Assembly: GCA_036569045.1 (NCBI GenBank)
Contig: DATCRI010000009.1
Coordinates: 1-48,463, forward strand
Direction of reading: 5' to 3'
DNA from: Chthoniobacterales bacterium
Lineage (GTDB): Bacteria; Verrucomicrobiota; Verrucomicrobiia; Chthoniobacterales; JAATET01
Length of the DNA: 48,463 nucleotides
The notes beneath the pieces are model-generated. The model was not told the DNA's origin. It did not search any database and worked only from the letters and a program-made list of their open reading frames with translations. The position numbers and the translations under genes are program-made. Position 1 is the first letter of the stretch, and the number at the start of each line of letters is the position of its first letter. Below, one piece after another: positions 37,028-43,764 of the stretch.

Positions 37028-37942
37028 ATGATCTATCTGCTCGGAGGCTCCGGCTATGTTGGCCTGGCCTATCAGGAACTGCTCACCCGCAAGGGCATCG
37101 CCTTTCGAAATCTCCGCCGCGCGGAAGTCGATTATTCCGACACGGCCACGCTCACCGCGACGCTGGAACGGGATCGCCCGGATTTCGTGATCAATGCCGC
37201 CGGCTACACCGGCAAGCCCAATGTCGACGCCTGCGAGCTGCATCGCACCGATTGTCTCTTCGGGAATGCCGTCCTTCCGGGGCGGATCGCCGATGCCTGC
37301 GAGGCGGCGGGCATTCCGTGGGGGCATGTCTCGTCGGGTTGCATCTACACCGGCGCCCGGCCGGATGGGGGCGATTTCACCGAGGAGGATGCGCCGAATT
37401 TCAGTTTCCGGCAGAATAATTGCAGCTTCTACAGCGGCACGAAAGCCCTCGGGGAAGAAGTCCTTGCTGGCCGGCCGAATGTTTACATCTGGCGCCTGCG
37501 CATCCCGTTCGATCACGTCGACAGCCCGCGCAATTACCTCACGAAGGTCATGCGCTACCCCCGCCTCCTTGCCGCGGAGAACTCCATCTCGCAGCTCGAG
37601 GAATTCGTCGCCGCGACCTTCGCCTGCTGGGAAAAACAGGTGCCCTTCGGCACCTACAACGTCACGAACCCCGGCCGCATCACCACTCACCGTGTGGTCG
37701 AGCTCATCGAGGAAAGCGGCGTCTGCCGGAAGGACTGGGATTTCTTCGAAACCGAGGAGGAGTTCATGCGCCTTGCCGCGAAGACCCCGCGCTCGAACTG
37801 CGTGATGACCTCCGCCAGGCTCGCCTCGGTCGGCATCACCATGACGCCCGTGGAGGACGCCGTCCGCGCAGCCCTCGCCAACTGGAAAAGTGCGCCGTCC
37901 ACAGGGATTGAAGGGGTAAAAGGGATCCGGGGAGAAGAATAG
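37028..37942 (+). CDS. NRS/ER-like dTDP-rhamnose 3,5-epimerase/4-reductase
   Basis: The 304-residue SDR starts [12 protein letters not shown] and contains [34 protein letters not shown], YxxxK as [13 protein letters not shown] (Tyr135, Lys139), [19 protein letters not shown] and [16 protein letters not shown]. These follow the plant NRS/ER (UER1) and RHM C-terminal domain, which both epimerise and reduce the 4-keto-6-deoxy intermediate, more closely than bacterial RfbD. No rfbC is nearby, consistent with a dual function. The last 14 residues or so ([13 protein letters not shown]) are encoded by an AGGGAT repeat arm. Confidence 0.85.
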   Translation: MIYLLGGSGYVGLAYQELLTRKGIAFRNLRRAEVDYSDTATLTATLERDRPDFVINAAGYTGKPNVDACELHRTDCLFGNAVLPGRIADACEAAGIPWGHVSSGCIYTGARPDGGDFTEEDAPNFSFRQNNCSFYSGTKALGEEVLAGRPNVYIWRLRIPFDHVDSPRNYLTKVMRYPRLLAAENSISQLEEFVAATFACWEKQVPFGTYNVTNPGRITTHRVVELIEESGVCRKDWDFFETEEEFMRLAAKTPRSNCVMTSARLASVGITMTPVEDAVRAALANWKSAPSTGIEGVKGIRGEE

Positions 37943-37987
37943 ATTCCCAGAACGCAAAGTCATCCCTTGAATCCTTTCCATCCCTGT
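37901..37987. repeat. AGGGAT hairpin repeat, copy 1
   Basis: The left arm (37901-37926, starting acagggat) and right arm (37962-37987, ending atccctgt) are inverted 26-base sequences agreeing at 21 positions, separated by 35 bases. Each arm holds three AGGGAT-like units at 9-base period. The left arm lies inside the end of the preceding coding region. Confidence 0.8.
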
Positions 37988-38001
37988 TAGACCTCCTTCT
38001 C

Positions 38002-39069
38002 ATGAACTTGCTCGTCACCGGCGGCTGCGGATTCATCGGCAGCAATTTCATTCGCCAGCGCCTCACGGAAGCGAATTCGCCGCTGCAGAAGCTGGTCAAT
38101 CTCGACAAGCTCACCTACGCGGGAAACCCCGCCAATCTCGCCGACCTTGCCGACGACCCGCGCTACGTCTTCGTCCACGGCGACATCGGCGATCCCGCGC
38201 TGGTGGATGCCCTTCTGCGCGACCACGCGATCGACGCGATCGTCAATTTCGCCGCGGAGTCCCACGTCGACCGCTCCATCGACTCGCCCGAGCCCTTCAT
38301 CCAGACGAACGTCGTCGGCACGCTGCGCCTGCTGGAGTCCGCCCGGAAATATTGGCAGGGCCTCGACGGCGCGCGAAAGGCGGGCTTTCGCTTCCTGCAC
38401 GTCTCGACCGACGAGGTCTACGGCACGCTCGCGCCCGAAGATCCCGCCTTCACCGAGGAGACGCCCTTCGCGCCGAACAGTCCCTACGCCGCGTCGAAGG
38501 CCTCCAGCGACCATCTCGTCCGCGCCAGCCATCACACCTACGGCCTGCCGACGCTCACGACGAACTGTTCGAACAACTACGGCCCGTTCCACTTCCCCGA
38601 GAAGCTCATCCCGCTCATCATCCTCAACGCGCTGGACGGCAAGCCGCTCCCCATCTACGGCGACGGCCGGCAGATCCGCGACTGGCTTTACGTCGAGGAT
38701 CACGCCCGCGGCATCTGGTCCGTTCTCCACGGCGGCCGGCTCGGCGAGACCTACAATATCGGCGGCATCAACGAGCAGGCAAACGTCGACGTCGTCCGCA
38801 TTGTCTGCGCCCTGCTCGACCGCAAGCAACCCCGCGCCGACGGCCGCTCCTACGCCGAGCAGATCACCTTCGTCGCCGACCGCCCCGGCCACGACCGCCG
38901 CTACGCGATCGACTGCACGAAGATCACCCGTGAACTCGGCTGGCAGCCACAGGAATCCTTCGAGACCGGCATCGAGAGAACCGTCGACTGGTATCTGGCA
39001 AACCGCCCCTGGGCCGACGACATCACCGCCACCCGCTACGCCCGTCAGCGCCTCGGCGCCAGCCGCTGA
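38002..39069 (+). CDS. rfbB: dTDP-glucose 4,6-dehydratase
   Basis: The 355-residue SDR makes dTDP-4-keto-6-deoxyglucose. It has [52 protein letters not shown], YxxxK as [32 protein letters not shown] and [17 protein letters not shown]. Full length. It lies 15 bases after repeat copy 1 and ends shortly before the four-helix-bundle gene. Confidence 0.97.
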   Translation: MNLLVTGGCGFIGSNFIRQRLTEANSPLQKLVNLDKLTYAGNPANLADLADDPRYVFVHGDIGDPALVDALLRDHAIDAIVNFAAESHVDRSIDSPEPFIQTNVVGTLRLLESARKYWQGLDGARKAGFRFLHVSTDEVYGTLAPEDPAFTEETPFAPNSPYAASKASSDHLVRASHHTYGLPTLTTNCSNNYGPFHFPEKLIPLIILNALDGKPLPIYGDGRQIRDWLYVEDHARGIWSVLHGGRLGETYNIGGINEQANVDVVRIVCALLDRKQPRADGRSYAEQITFVADRPGHDRRYAIDCTKITRELGWQPQESFETGIERTVDWYLANRPWADDITATRYARQRLGASR

Positions 39070-39079
39070 CGAGAGAGAG

Positions 39080-39504
39080 GAGTCGAGGGACGAGAGCCAT
39101 GACTTTTCGCTTTGAGAAATTGGAAGTGTGGCAGCGCGCACGCGAGTTCAACCGCGCCGCCTATGACGCCGTTCGCCATTTTCCGAAAAGTGAAGAATAC
39201 GCACTGTCCGCTCAACTGCGGAGAGCGGCGATCTCGGTCTCTTCCAATATCGCGGAAGGCTCTGGCCGAAATTCCGACGCGGATTTCGCGCACTTTTTGG
39301 AAATTGCCTACGGCTCTTTGATGGAAGTCGTGTCCCAGATCTACTTGGCCTTCGATCAATCTTACATGAACGAATCCGAGCTGAATGCTCTTTTGCAAAA
39401 GGCGGACGTCATCGCTGGCCAGCTTTCCGCACTGGCTCGATCGCTGGGACGCGAACCCCGCCGCACCAAATAGCCCTCGACGCCCGACTCTCGCCCCTCG
39501 ACTC
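39080..39504. mobile_element. Candidate non-autonomous element: four-helix-bundle gene between inverted repeats
   Basis: gagtcgagggacgagag (39080-39096) and ctctcgcccctcgactc (39488-39504) are inverted and match at 16 of 17 bases. They tightly bracket a single gene for a 23S-IVS-type four-helix-bundle protein. The unit splits rfbB from rfbA. No transposase is present and no target duplication was confirmed, so mobility is an inference from structure. Confidence 0.45.
39099..39473 (+). CDS. Four-helix-bundle protein (23S rRNA intervening-sequence protein family)
   Basis: The 124-residue protein matches the TIGR02436 family: [66 protein letters not shown] and a C-terminal helix [18 protein letters not shown]. 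Homologs are encoded in intervening sequences of 23S rRNA genes and are also found scattered in genomes; the biochemical role is not known. It is inserted in the rhamnose operon with inverted repeats immediately on both sides. Confidence 0.92.
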   Translation: MTFRFEKLEVWQRAREFNRAAYDAVRHFPKSEEYALSAQLRRAAISVSSNIAEGSGRNSDADFAHFLEIAYGSLMEVVSQIYLAFDQSYMNESELNALLQKADVIAGQLSALARSLGREPRRTK

Positions 39505-39544
39505 ATCCCCAATGCCCTCGCCCCTCGACTCCCGCCCCTCGACT
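39492..39544. repeat. Three direct copies of cgcccctcgact
   Basis: The 12-base unit occurs at 39492-39503, 39519-39530 and 39533-39544. The first is part of the right inverted repeat of the four-helix-bundle unit. The other two are inside the first codons of rfbA. The spacing (27 and 14 bases) is irregular. Confidence 0.75.
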
Positions 39545-40438
39545 TCCGCGCCGCCGGCGCGGCGCGGAATCATCCTCGCGGGCGGCTCCGGCACGCGGCT
39601 GTATCCGCTCACCATCGCGGTGAGCAAGCAGCTCATGCCGGTTTACGACAAGCCGATGATCTACTACCCGCTGTCGGTCCTCATGCTGGCCGGCATTCGG
39701 GAGATCCTCATCATCTCCACGCCGGCCGACCTGCCGCTTTTCGAGCGCCTGCTCAGCGACGGATCCCAGTTCGGCCTCTCGCTCACCTACGCCGAGCAGC
39801 CTCGCCCCGAGGGCCTTGCCCAGGCCTTTCACATCGGCGCGGACTTCCTGGCCGACGCGCCCTCCGCCCTTGTGCTGGGCGATAACATCTTCTACGGCCA
39901 CGATTTCGTCGGCGCCCTCGAAGCGGCCGACGCGCTGGATTCGGGCGCCACCGTTTTCGGCTACCACGTCGCCGAGCCTTCCGCCTACGGCGTCGTCGAG
40001 TTTGCGTCCGACGGTCGCGTGATTTCCCTCGAGGAAAAACCGGCGAAGCCAAAGTCGAACTACGCCATTCCCGGGCTCTACTTCTACGACAGCTCCGTCG
40101 TCGAGAAGGCGCGCAGTTTGAAGCCCTCGGCCCGCGGCGAACTCGAGATCACCGACCTCAACCGCCTCTACCTCGACGAAGGCACCCTGCGGGTGGAACT
40201 GCTCGGCCGCGGCACCGCCTGGCTCGACACCGGCACGCATGACTCCCTGCTCGACGCCGCGGATTTCGTCAGCGTGATCGAGCGCCGCCAGGGCCTCAAG
40301 ATCGCCTGCCTCGAGGAAATCGCGTTCCGTTCCGGCTGGATCGACGCTGCCGGCCTCCAGCGTCAGATCGACCGCCTCGGTAAATCGAGCTATGGCGCCT
40401 ACCTTCGTCGGGTCTCCACGAGCGGCGGAGACCGTTGA
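39512..40438 (+). CDS. rfbA: Glucose-1-phosphate thymidylyltransferase
   Basis: The 308-residue nucleotidyltransferase makes dTDP-glucose, the first step to dTDP-rhamnose. It has [17 protein letters not shown] (from residue 18), [60 protein letters not shown] and [11 protein letters not shown]. The first 17 or so residues ([15 protein letters not shown]) are extra and are encoded by the cgcccctcgact repeats. No other start codon lies nearer to the conserved domain, so the repeat seems to supply the translation start. Confidence 0.94.
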   Translation: MPSPLDSRPSTSAPPARRGIILAGGSGTRLYPLTIAVSKQLMPVYDKPMIYYPLSVLMLAGIREILIISTPADLPLFERLLSDGSQFGLSLTYAEQPRPEGLAQAFHIGADFLADAPSALVLGDNIFYGHDFVGALEAADALDSGATVFGYHVAEPSAYGVVEFASDGRVISLEEKPAKPKSNYAIPGLYFYDSSVVEKARSLKPSARGELEITDLNRLYLDEGTLRVELLGRGTAWLDTGTHDSLLDAADFVSVIERRQGLKIACLEEIAFRSGWIDAAGLQRQIDRLGKSSYGAYLRRVSTSGGDR

Positions 40439-40444
40439 AGAGGG

Positions 40445-40591
40445 AAAGTGGAAGTTGAAGAAGAGTGCCAGAAACCGAACTTCAACCTCAACTTGAACCT
40501 TCCACTTCGCTTTTCAGAGCGAACCGAAGCGATCCCTTGAATCCCTTCCATCCCTGTGAAAATAGGCAGGGATTTTCGGGATAAAAGGGAT
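40445..40591. repeat. AGGGAT hairpin repeat, copy 2, with aagttgaag arm region
   Basis: aaagtggaagttgaag (40445-40460) faces the cttcaac/cttccactt words at 40479-40507. Next come an AGGGAT-type arm atcccttgaatcccttccat plus ccctg (40532-40556) and its inverse (40567-40591), agreeing at 19 of 25 positions with a 10-base loop. The whole stretch resembles copy 3 at 41397-41535. The perfectly placed loop could also let it act as a transcription stop after rfbA. Confidence 0.75.
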
Positions 40592-40669
40592 GGAGAATGT
40601 CCGAACGACGCGTCCGCTCGATCTTCAAACTTAAACTTCTCTCTTCAACTTGAGATCCGGGAGCCGTCG

Positions 40670-40698
40670 TTGACATCATTTTTACAGCGTTGCATATT
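40670..40698 (+). promoter_or_regulatory. Sigma70-type promoter of the vapB-like gene
   Basis: ttgaca (40670-40675), a 17-base spacer and catatt (40693-40698; four of six -10 bases) lie immediately before the ATG at 40705. The very short leader is common for toxin-antitoxin operons. Confidence 0.5.
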
Positions 40699-40704
40699 TG
40701 CGAC

Positions 40705-40959
40705 ATGGTAAGGACGCAGATCCAGCTCCCAGATCCGCTTTATCGAGAGGTTCAGAGGGTTGCCCGCGAGCGGGAGTGGAGCATCGCGGAAGTCCTTCGG
40801 CGCGGGGCCGAGGCTGTTACGAGAGCTTATCCCGCCGGGGATCGGGAGGCCGCGAAATCCTGGAAACTTCCGCCGCCTCTTACGGCGCGATTGCTGATTC
40901 TGGAGCCCGAGGCGTTGAGCGACATCATCCGAGGGGACGACGAACCAAATATGGGATGA
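40705..40959 (+). CDS. VapB-like ribbon-helix-helix antitoxin
   Basis: The 84-residue protein starts MVRTQIQLPDPLYREVQRVAREREWSIAEVLRRGAEA, a ribbon-helix-helix DNA-binding fold, followed by a toxin-binding tail. ATG at 40705 puts the beta strand at the start; an ATG 15 bases earlier is less likely. Its stop overlaps the PIN toxin start (ATGA at 40956). It would repress its own operon and neutralise VapC. The toxin is broken, so the antitoxin may be a relic. Confidence 0.78.
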   Translation: MVRTQIQLPDPLYREVQRVAREREWSIAEVLRRGAEAVTRAYPAGDREAAKSWKLPPPLTARLLILEPEALSDIIRGDDEPNMG

Positions 40960-41385
40960 TCGGGATCGATACGAACATCCTCATCTGTGCCCGGGCGGCG
41001 GCCTCTCCATGGCAGGCGACCGCAGCCGCGTTTCTGGAAGGGCTGGGAGCAAATCCCAATGTGGTGACGCTGAATTGGTTCTGGTGGAATTTATCTGGCC
41101 CTCCGAAACCCGGCGATATTTTCTCCGGCTCTTGGCGCGAGTGCCGCCGTGGCCGAATGCCAGATCTTTCGCCGCCATCCGAGTTGGGCGGTCGCCGAAA
41201 ACGCGGAGATCATGGATGAGTTGTGGTCCCTCGCCAGTCAATCTGGGTTCGCCCGGCGCCGAATCATCGATGCGCGACTGGCTCTGACCTTGCAGCGCCA
41301 CGGCGTCACGAAATTTGCCACGGTCAACACCCGCGATTTCGAGACCTTTGGCTTTGCTCGAGTTTGGAATCCGCTCGAGGGTTAA
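40956..41385 (+). pseudogene. VapC-like PIN toxin, two frameshifts
   Basis: The start MIGIDTNILICARAAASPW is a PIN domain N terminus (Asp5). The frame is lost near 41068 and again near 41090-41094. Reading across three frames restores NVVT-AELVLVEF-LALRNPAIFSPALGAS and AVAECQIFRRHPSW, then IIDARLALTLQRHGVTKFATVNTRDFETFGFARVWNPL with the remaining acidic residues. Each break fits loss of one base (one in a T run). It is either a genuinely inactivated toxin or two sequencing errors 25 bases apart. Confidence 0.8.
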
Positions 41386-41396
41386 GTTGAGGAGAA

Positions 41397-41535
41397 AAAG
41401 TGGAAGTTGAAAGAGGGCCAGAAAGCGGAACTTCAACTTAAACTTTCAACTCATCAGGTTGAACCGAAGCGATCCCATGAATCCCTTCCATCGCTGTAAA
41501 AAACAGGCAACAGGGATTTCAGGGATGAAAGAGAT
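41397..41535. repeat. AGGGAT hairpin repeat, copy 3
   Basis: aagtggaagttgaaa at 41397-41412 and the following ttcaactt segments resemble the first half of copy 2. AGGGAT-type arms then lie at 41472-41497 (atcccatgaatcccttccat start) and 41510-41535 (acagggatttcagggatgaa start). Long stretches such as ttgaaccgaagcgatccc are shared almost exactly with copy 2. Confidence 0.78.
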
Positions 41536-41536
41536 G

Positions 41537-41764
41537 GGAAAAGTCAGCTTCTGGTTTTCTGGAGGTAACCGGATCCTTTGCGCCTCCGCGCGAAAATCCC
41601 TTCTATCCCTTGTATCCCTGTGGATAAGTTTTTGTGCCGCGCTCCAGCGCTTGTGAAAGAGGGACGCAGAGGGTAAGGAACATGAAAGAGGGGAACAGGG
41701 ATGGAAGAGATGAAAGGGATGGCAAAGGTCAGTTCCTTGTTTTCTGAGGTGACTGGATCCTTTG
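41537..41764. repeat. AGGGAT repeat, copy 4, with ~43-base direct repeat on both sides
   Basis: Arms at 41596-41621 (atcccttctatcccttgtat start) and 41695-41720 (acagggatggaagagatgaa start) agree at 21 of 26 positions. A GC-rich arm cgcctccgcgcg precedes the first and ggacgcagagggt precedes the second. A segment with ttctggttttctggagg and ggatcctttg at 41537-41580 recurs with changes at 41722-41764, after the right arm, so units seem to be arranged head to tail. Confidence 0.75.
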
Positions 41765-41971
41765 CTTGAAGGCCGCTGTCCCGTCGCAGCGGCAAACTGG
41801 CAACCAGGAATAACGAATCCCAAGCACCCCTCCATAACCTTCTCTCCTGTAAAGACGCCATTCTTCGCGCTCTTCGTTTCCTTCTGTAAAAACCCCGCGG
41901 AAGTTCAGCGGTAAGATCATTCCCTTCACGCCCTCGGCGATCTTCTGTTTAAATGCGGAAGCTTGAAAGAA
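41765..41971. other. Intergenic stretch before the Rv0078B-like gene
   Basis: About 200 bases with no gene that I can support. ccctcggcg occurs at 41932-41940 and again at 43023-43031 upstream of the third toxin-antitoxin module, which may be a further shared word. No clear promoter was found. Confidence 0.35.
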
Positions 41972-42190
41972 ATGCCACAGCCCGCGCACGTCGCAGAAGC
42001 CCAGCGCCGACAGGACGACATCATCCGGCGGATGACACCCTGCCGTCGGCTCGAGATCGCGATGGCGCTCTACCGCACGGCATGGGATTACAAGCAGGCG
42101 TGGCTGCGCTCCCAGCATCCCGACTGGAGCGAAGAAAAGATCGCCTCCGCCACGCGGCGCATATTTCAGACCGGCCATGCAGGAGATTGA
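41972..42190 (+). CDS. Rv0078B-like antitoxin candidate
   Basis: The protein of about 72 residues (an ATG three codons earlier, at 41963, is also possible) has the pattern RRMTPCRRLEIAMALYRTAWDYKQAWLRSQHPDWSEEKIASATRRIF. This resembles the small Rv0078B-type antitoxins (MTPxERL...ALRARHPDWSEEEV). It overlaps the following nucleotidyltransferase gene by 14 bases, as expected for a two-gene module. The assignment rests on remembered family pattern and gene pairing. Confidence 0.62.
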   Translation: MPQPAHVAEAQRRQDDIIRRMTPCRRLEIAMALYRTAWDYKQAWLRSQHPDWSEEKIASATRRIFQTGHAGD

Positions 42191-42725
42191 TCTGATCACG
42201 CGCCGCCTCGACGAGGCGGGCATCGTGTATTGTCTGGTTGGAGGACTGGCTGCCATCGCCTACGGTCGCCCCCGTCTCACGCTCGACGCGGACCTCGTCC
42301 TCGCGCTCTCTCCCCGCGACGTGTCCCGATTGCCAGACCTCTTTCCCGAACAGGATTTCTATCTGCCACCACCGGAGGTGCTTTTAGCCGAGATCGAGCG
42401 GGAATCCCGGGGACACTTCAATATCCTCCATCAACACAGTGCGCTGAGAGCGGATTGTTACCTTCCGGGCAAAAGCGCTTTGGCGCATTGGGAGCTGCGA
42501 AATCGCCGACTGCTCGATGGCCCGTGGGGCGCGAACTGGTTTTCCCCGCCGGAAGCGGTGATTGTGCACAAGCTTCTCTTCTACCGCGAAGGCCGTTCGG
42601 AAAAGCACCTCGACGACATTCGCGCCATGCTTTCCACGGGAGCACTGCCCGACCTCGCAACCCTGCGCGAATGGATCGACCGCCTCGGCCTTGCCGGGGA
42701 ATGGGAAACCGTCCAGGCCGGATAA
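42177..42725 (+). CDS. Nucleotidyltransferase, AbiEii/Rv0078A-like toxin candidate
   Basis: The 182-residue protein has a nucleotidyltransferase core: YCLVGGLAAIAYGRPRLTLDADLVL (GG at 22-23 and DxD at 37-39), then HFNILHQHSALRADCYLPG and PEAVIVHKLLFYREGRSEKHLDDI, the Lys-rich region seen in AbiEii-type and related proteins. Such toxins transfer nucleotides to tRNA or proteins. The upstream small gene is its probable antitoxin. It is full length with no obvious damage. Confidence 0.7.
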   Translation: MQEIDLITRRLDEAGIVYCLVGGLAAIAYGRPRLTLDADLVLALSPRDVSRLPDLFPEQDFYLPPPEVLLAEIERESRGHFNILHQHSALRADCYLPGKSALAHWELRNRRLLDGPWGANWFSPPEAVIVHKLLFYREGRSEKHLDDIRAMLSTGALPDLATLREWIDRLGLAGEWETVQAG

Positions 42726-42733
42726 CCACTTTG

Positions 42734-42911
42734 CTTCTCCGCGCCTCCGCGTCTCTGCGCGAAAATCCCTTCTATCCCTTGCATCCCTGTGGATAAGTTT
42801 TGTGCCGGGCTCCAGCGCTTGTGAAAGACTCCTGAGAAGCTCGCGCAGAGGCGCAGGGACGCAGAGAAGAAAACGTGAATGGGGAACAGGGATGGAAGGG
42901 ATGAAAGAGAT
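42734..42911. repeat. Bipartite AGGGAT repeat, copy 5 (interleaved inverted arms)
   Basis: Order is A-B-A'-B'. A (42734-42760, GC-rich, cttctccgcgcctccgcg start) is inverted at A' (42843-42869) with 22 of 27 matches, all five differences being transitions. B (42765-42790, three atccct units) is inverted at B' (42886-42911). The arms are interleaved, not nested. The centre (ggataagttttgtgccgggc, then tccagcgcttgtgaaag) is shared with copy 4. Confidence 0.82.
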
Positions 42912-42953
42912 GAGGGAAACGTGAATTCAGGTTTCGATGCAGAAAACGAAAAC

Positions 42954-43016
42954 CCTCTCCTCTCCGCGCCTCCGCGACTCCGCGCGAAGATCCCTTCTAT
43001 CCCCTTGCATCCCTGT
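42954..43016. repeat. Unpaired A-B half of the AGGGAT repeat, copy 6
   Basis: A GC-rich A-type arm (cctctccgcgcctccgcg region, about 42956-42986) is followed by a B arm atcccttctatccccttgca (42990-43016). No inverse arm follows at close range; the nearest is at 43790, after the Phd/PIN operon. Confidence 0.68.
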
Positions 43017-43047
43017 GAATAACCCTCGGCGTCCTGGCGGAAGCCCG

Positions 43048-43075
43048 TTGACACGTTTGTCAATCTGGCTATTAT
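43048..43075 (+). promoter_or_regulatory. Promoter and overlapping palindrome of the phd-like operon
   Basis: ttgaca (43048-43053), a 16-base spacer and tattat (43070-43075) precede the ATG at 43082. The palindrome tgaca cgtt tgtca (43049-43062) covers the -35 element, and tggc/gcca arms bracket the -10. The layout suits autorepression by a Phd/YefM-type antitoxin. Confidence 0.6.
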
Positions 43076-43081
43076 GGCCAT

Positions 43082-43348
43082 ATGCTTTCCAGCATCTCTC
43101 AAACGAAGAATAATTTGAGCGCCCTGCTGGAGAAGGTTCAGGCAGGGGAAACGTTGATCATTCTCGATCGGAATCGCCCGGTGGCTCGGGTCGAACGTGT
43201 CGCGATCGGGGAGGACCTCACTCACCTGACCCCCCCGAGAGAAGCAAAAGCCATCACTGCGGTTCTGGATTTGCCAATCGGCGGAACCCCGGGAGTGCCT
43301 GGAGGAGCCGTCGACGCGCTCCTCGATGAACGATCCGGGTCGCGATGA
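43082..43348 (+). CDS. Phd/YefM-type antitoxin
   Basis: The 88-residue protein has the Phd/YefM fold: MLSSISQTKNNLSALLEKVQAGETLIILDRNRPVARVERV. The first helix-strand unit binds DNA, and the C-terminal tail (DALLDERSGSR) would wrap the toxin. The stop overlaps the PIN toxin start (ATGA at 43345-43348). It likely represses its own promoter through the palindrome directly upstream. Confidence 0.85.
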   Translation: MLSSISQTKNNLSALLEKVQAGETLIILDRNRPVARVERVAIGEDLTHLTPPREAKAITAVLDLPIGGTPGVPGGAVDALLDERSGSR

Positions 43349-43764
43349 AATTCTGGGATTCCTCCGCAGTCCTGCCGCTCCTCTTGTGGGAACAGGATAC
43401 TGTAATCCGGGAAGGCCAATTGCGGGAGGATGCGGATTTCGTCGTCTGGTGGGGCACCCGGATCGAGTGTCACTCCGCGCTTCGCCGCCGGCTTCGGGAA
43501 GGAGGCATCGGTTCGAAGGATGGTGATCGAGCCCTCGCCCGTCTCACGGCCCTGGCCGGAAGCTGGATCGAGGTTCCTCCTTCGGAAGCCGTGAGACTCC
43601 GCGCGGAACGACTGCTGGTCGGGCACAACCTTCGCGCCGCCGACGCCCTGCAGCTCGGCGCCGCATTGAACGCCTTCAAGGAACAAACGGCGAATCAGCA
43701 TTTCCTCACTGCCGACGCCCGTCTCGCTTCCGCCGCCGCCGCGGAAGGATTTCAGATTCGGTGA
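43345..43764 (+). CDS. PIN-domain ribonuclease toxin (VapC family)
   Basis: The 139-residue protein keeps all four acidic active-site residues: Asp5 in KFWDSSA, Glu41 in TRIECHSAL, Asp100 in LRAADALQLGAAL and Asp124 in FLTADARL. Metal-dependent cleavage of tRNA or rRNA is the known activity of the family. It is intact, unlike the VapC copy at 40956, and paired with the preceding antitoxin. Confidence 0.9.
   Translation: MKFWDSSAVLPLLLWEQDTVIREGQLREDADFVVWWGTRIECHSALRRRLREGGIGSKDGDRALARLTALAGSWIEVPPSEAVRLRAERLLVGHNLRAADALQLGAALNAFKEQTANQHFLTADARLASAAAAEGFQIR

Noticed and set aside
39492-39544. Possible CRISPR-like array of cgcccctcgact units
   Set aside because: Only three 12-base copies at unequal spacing, partly within a coding region, and no cas genes.
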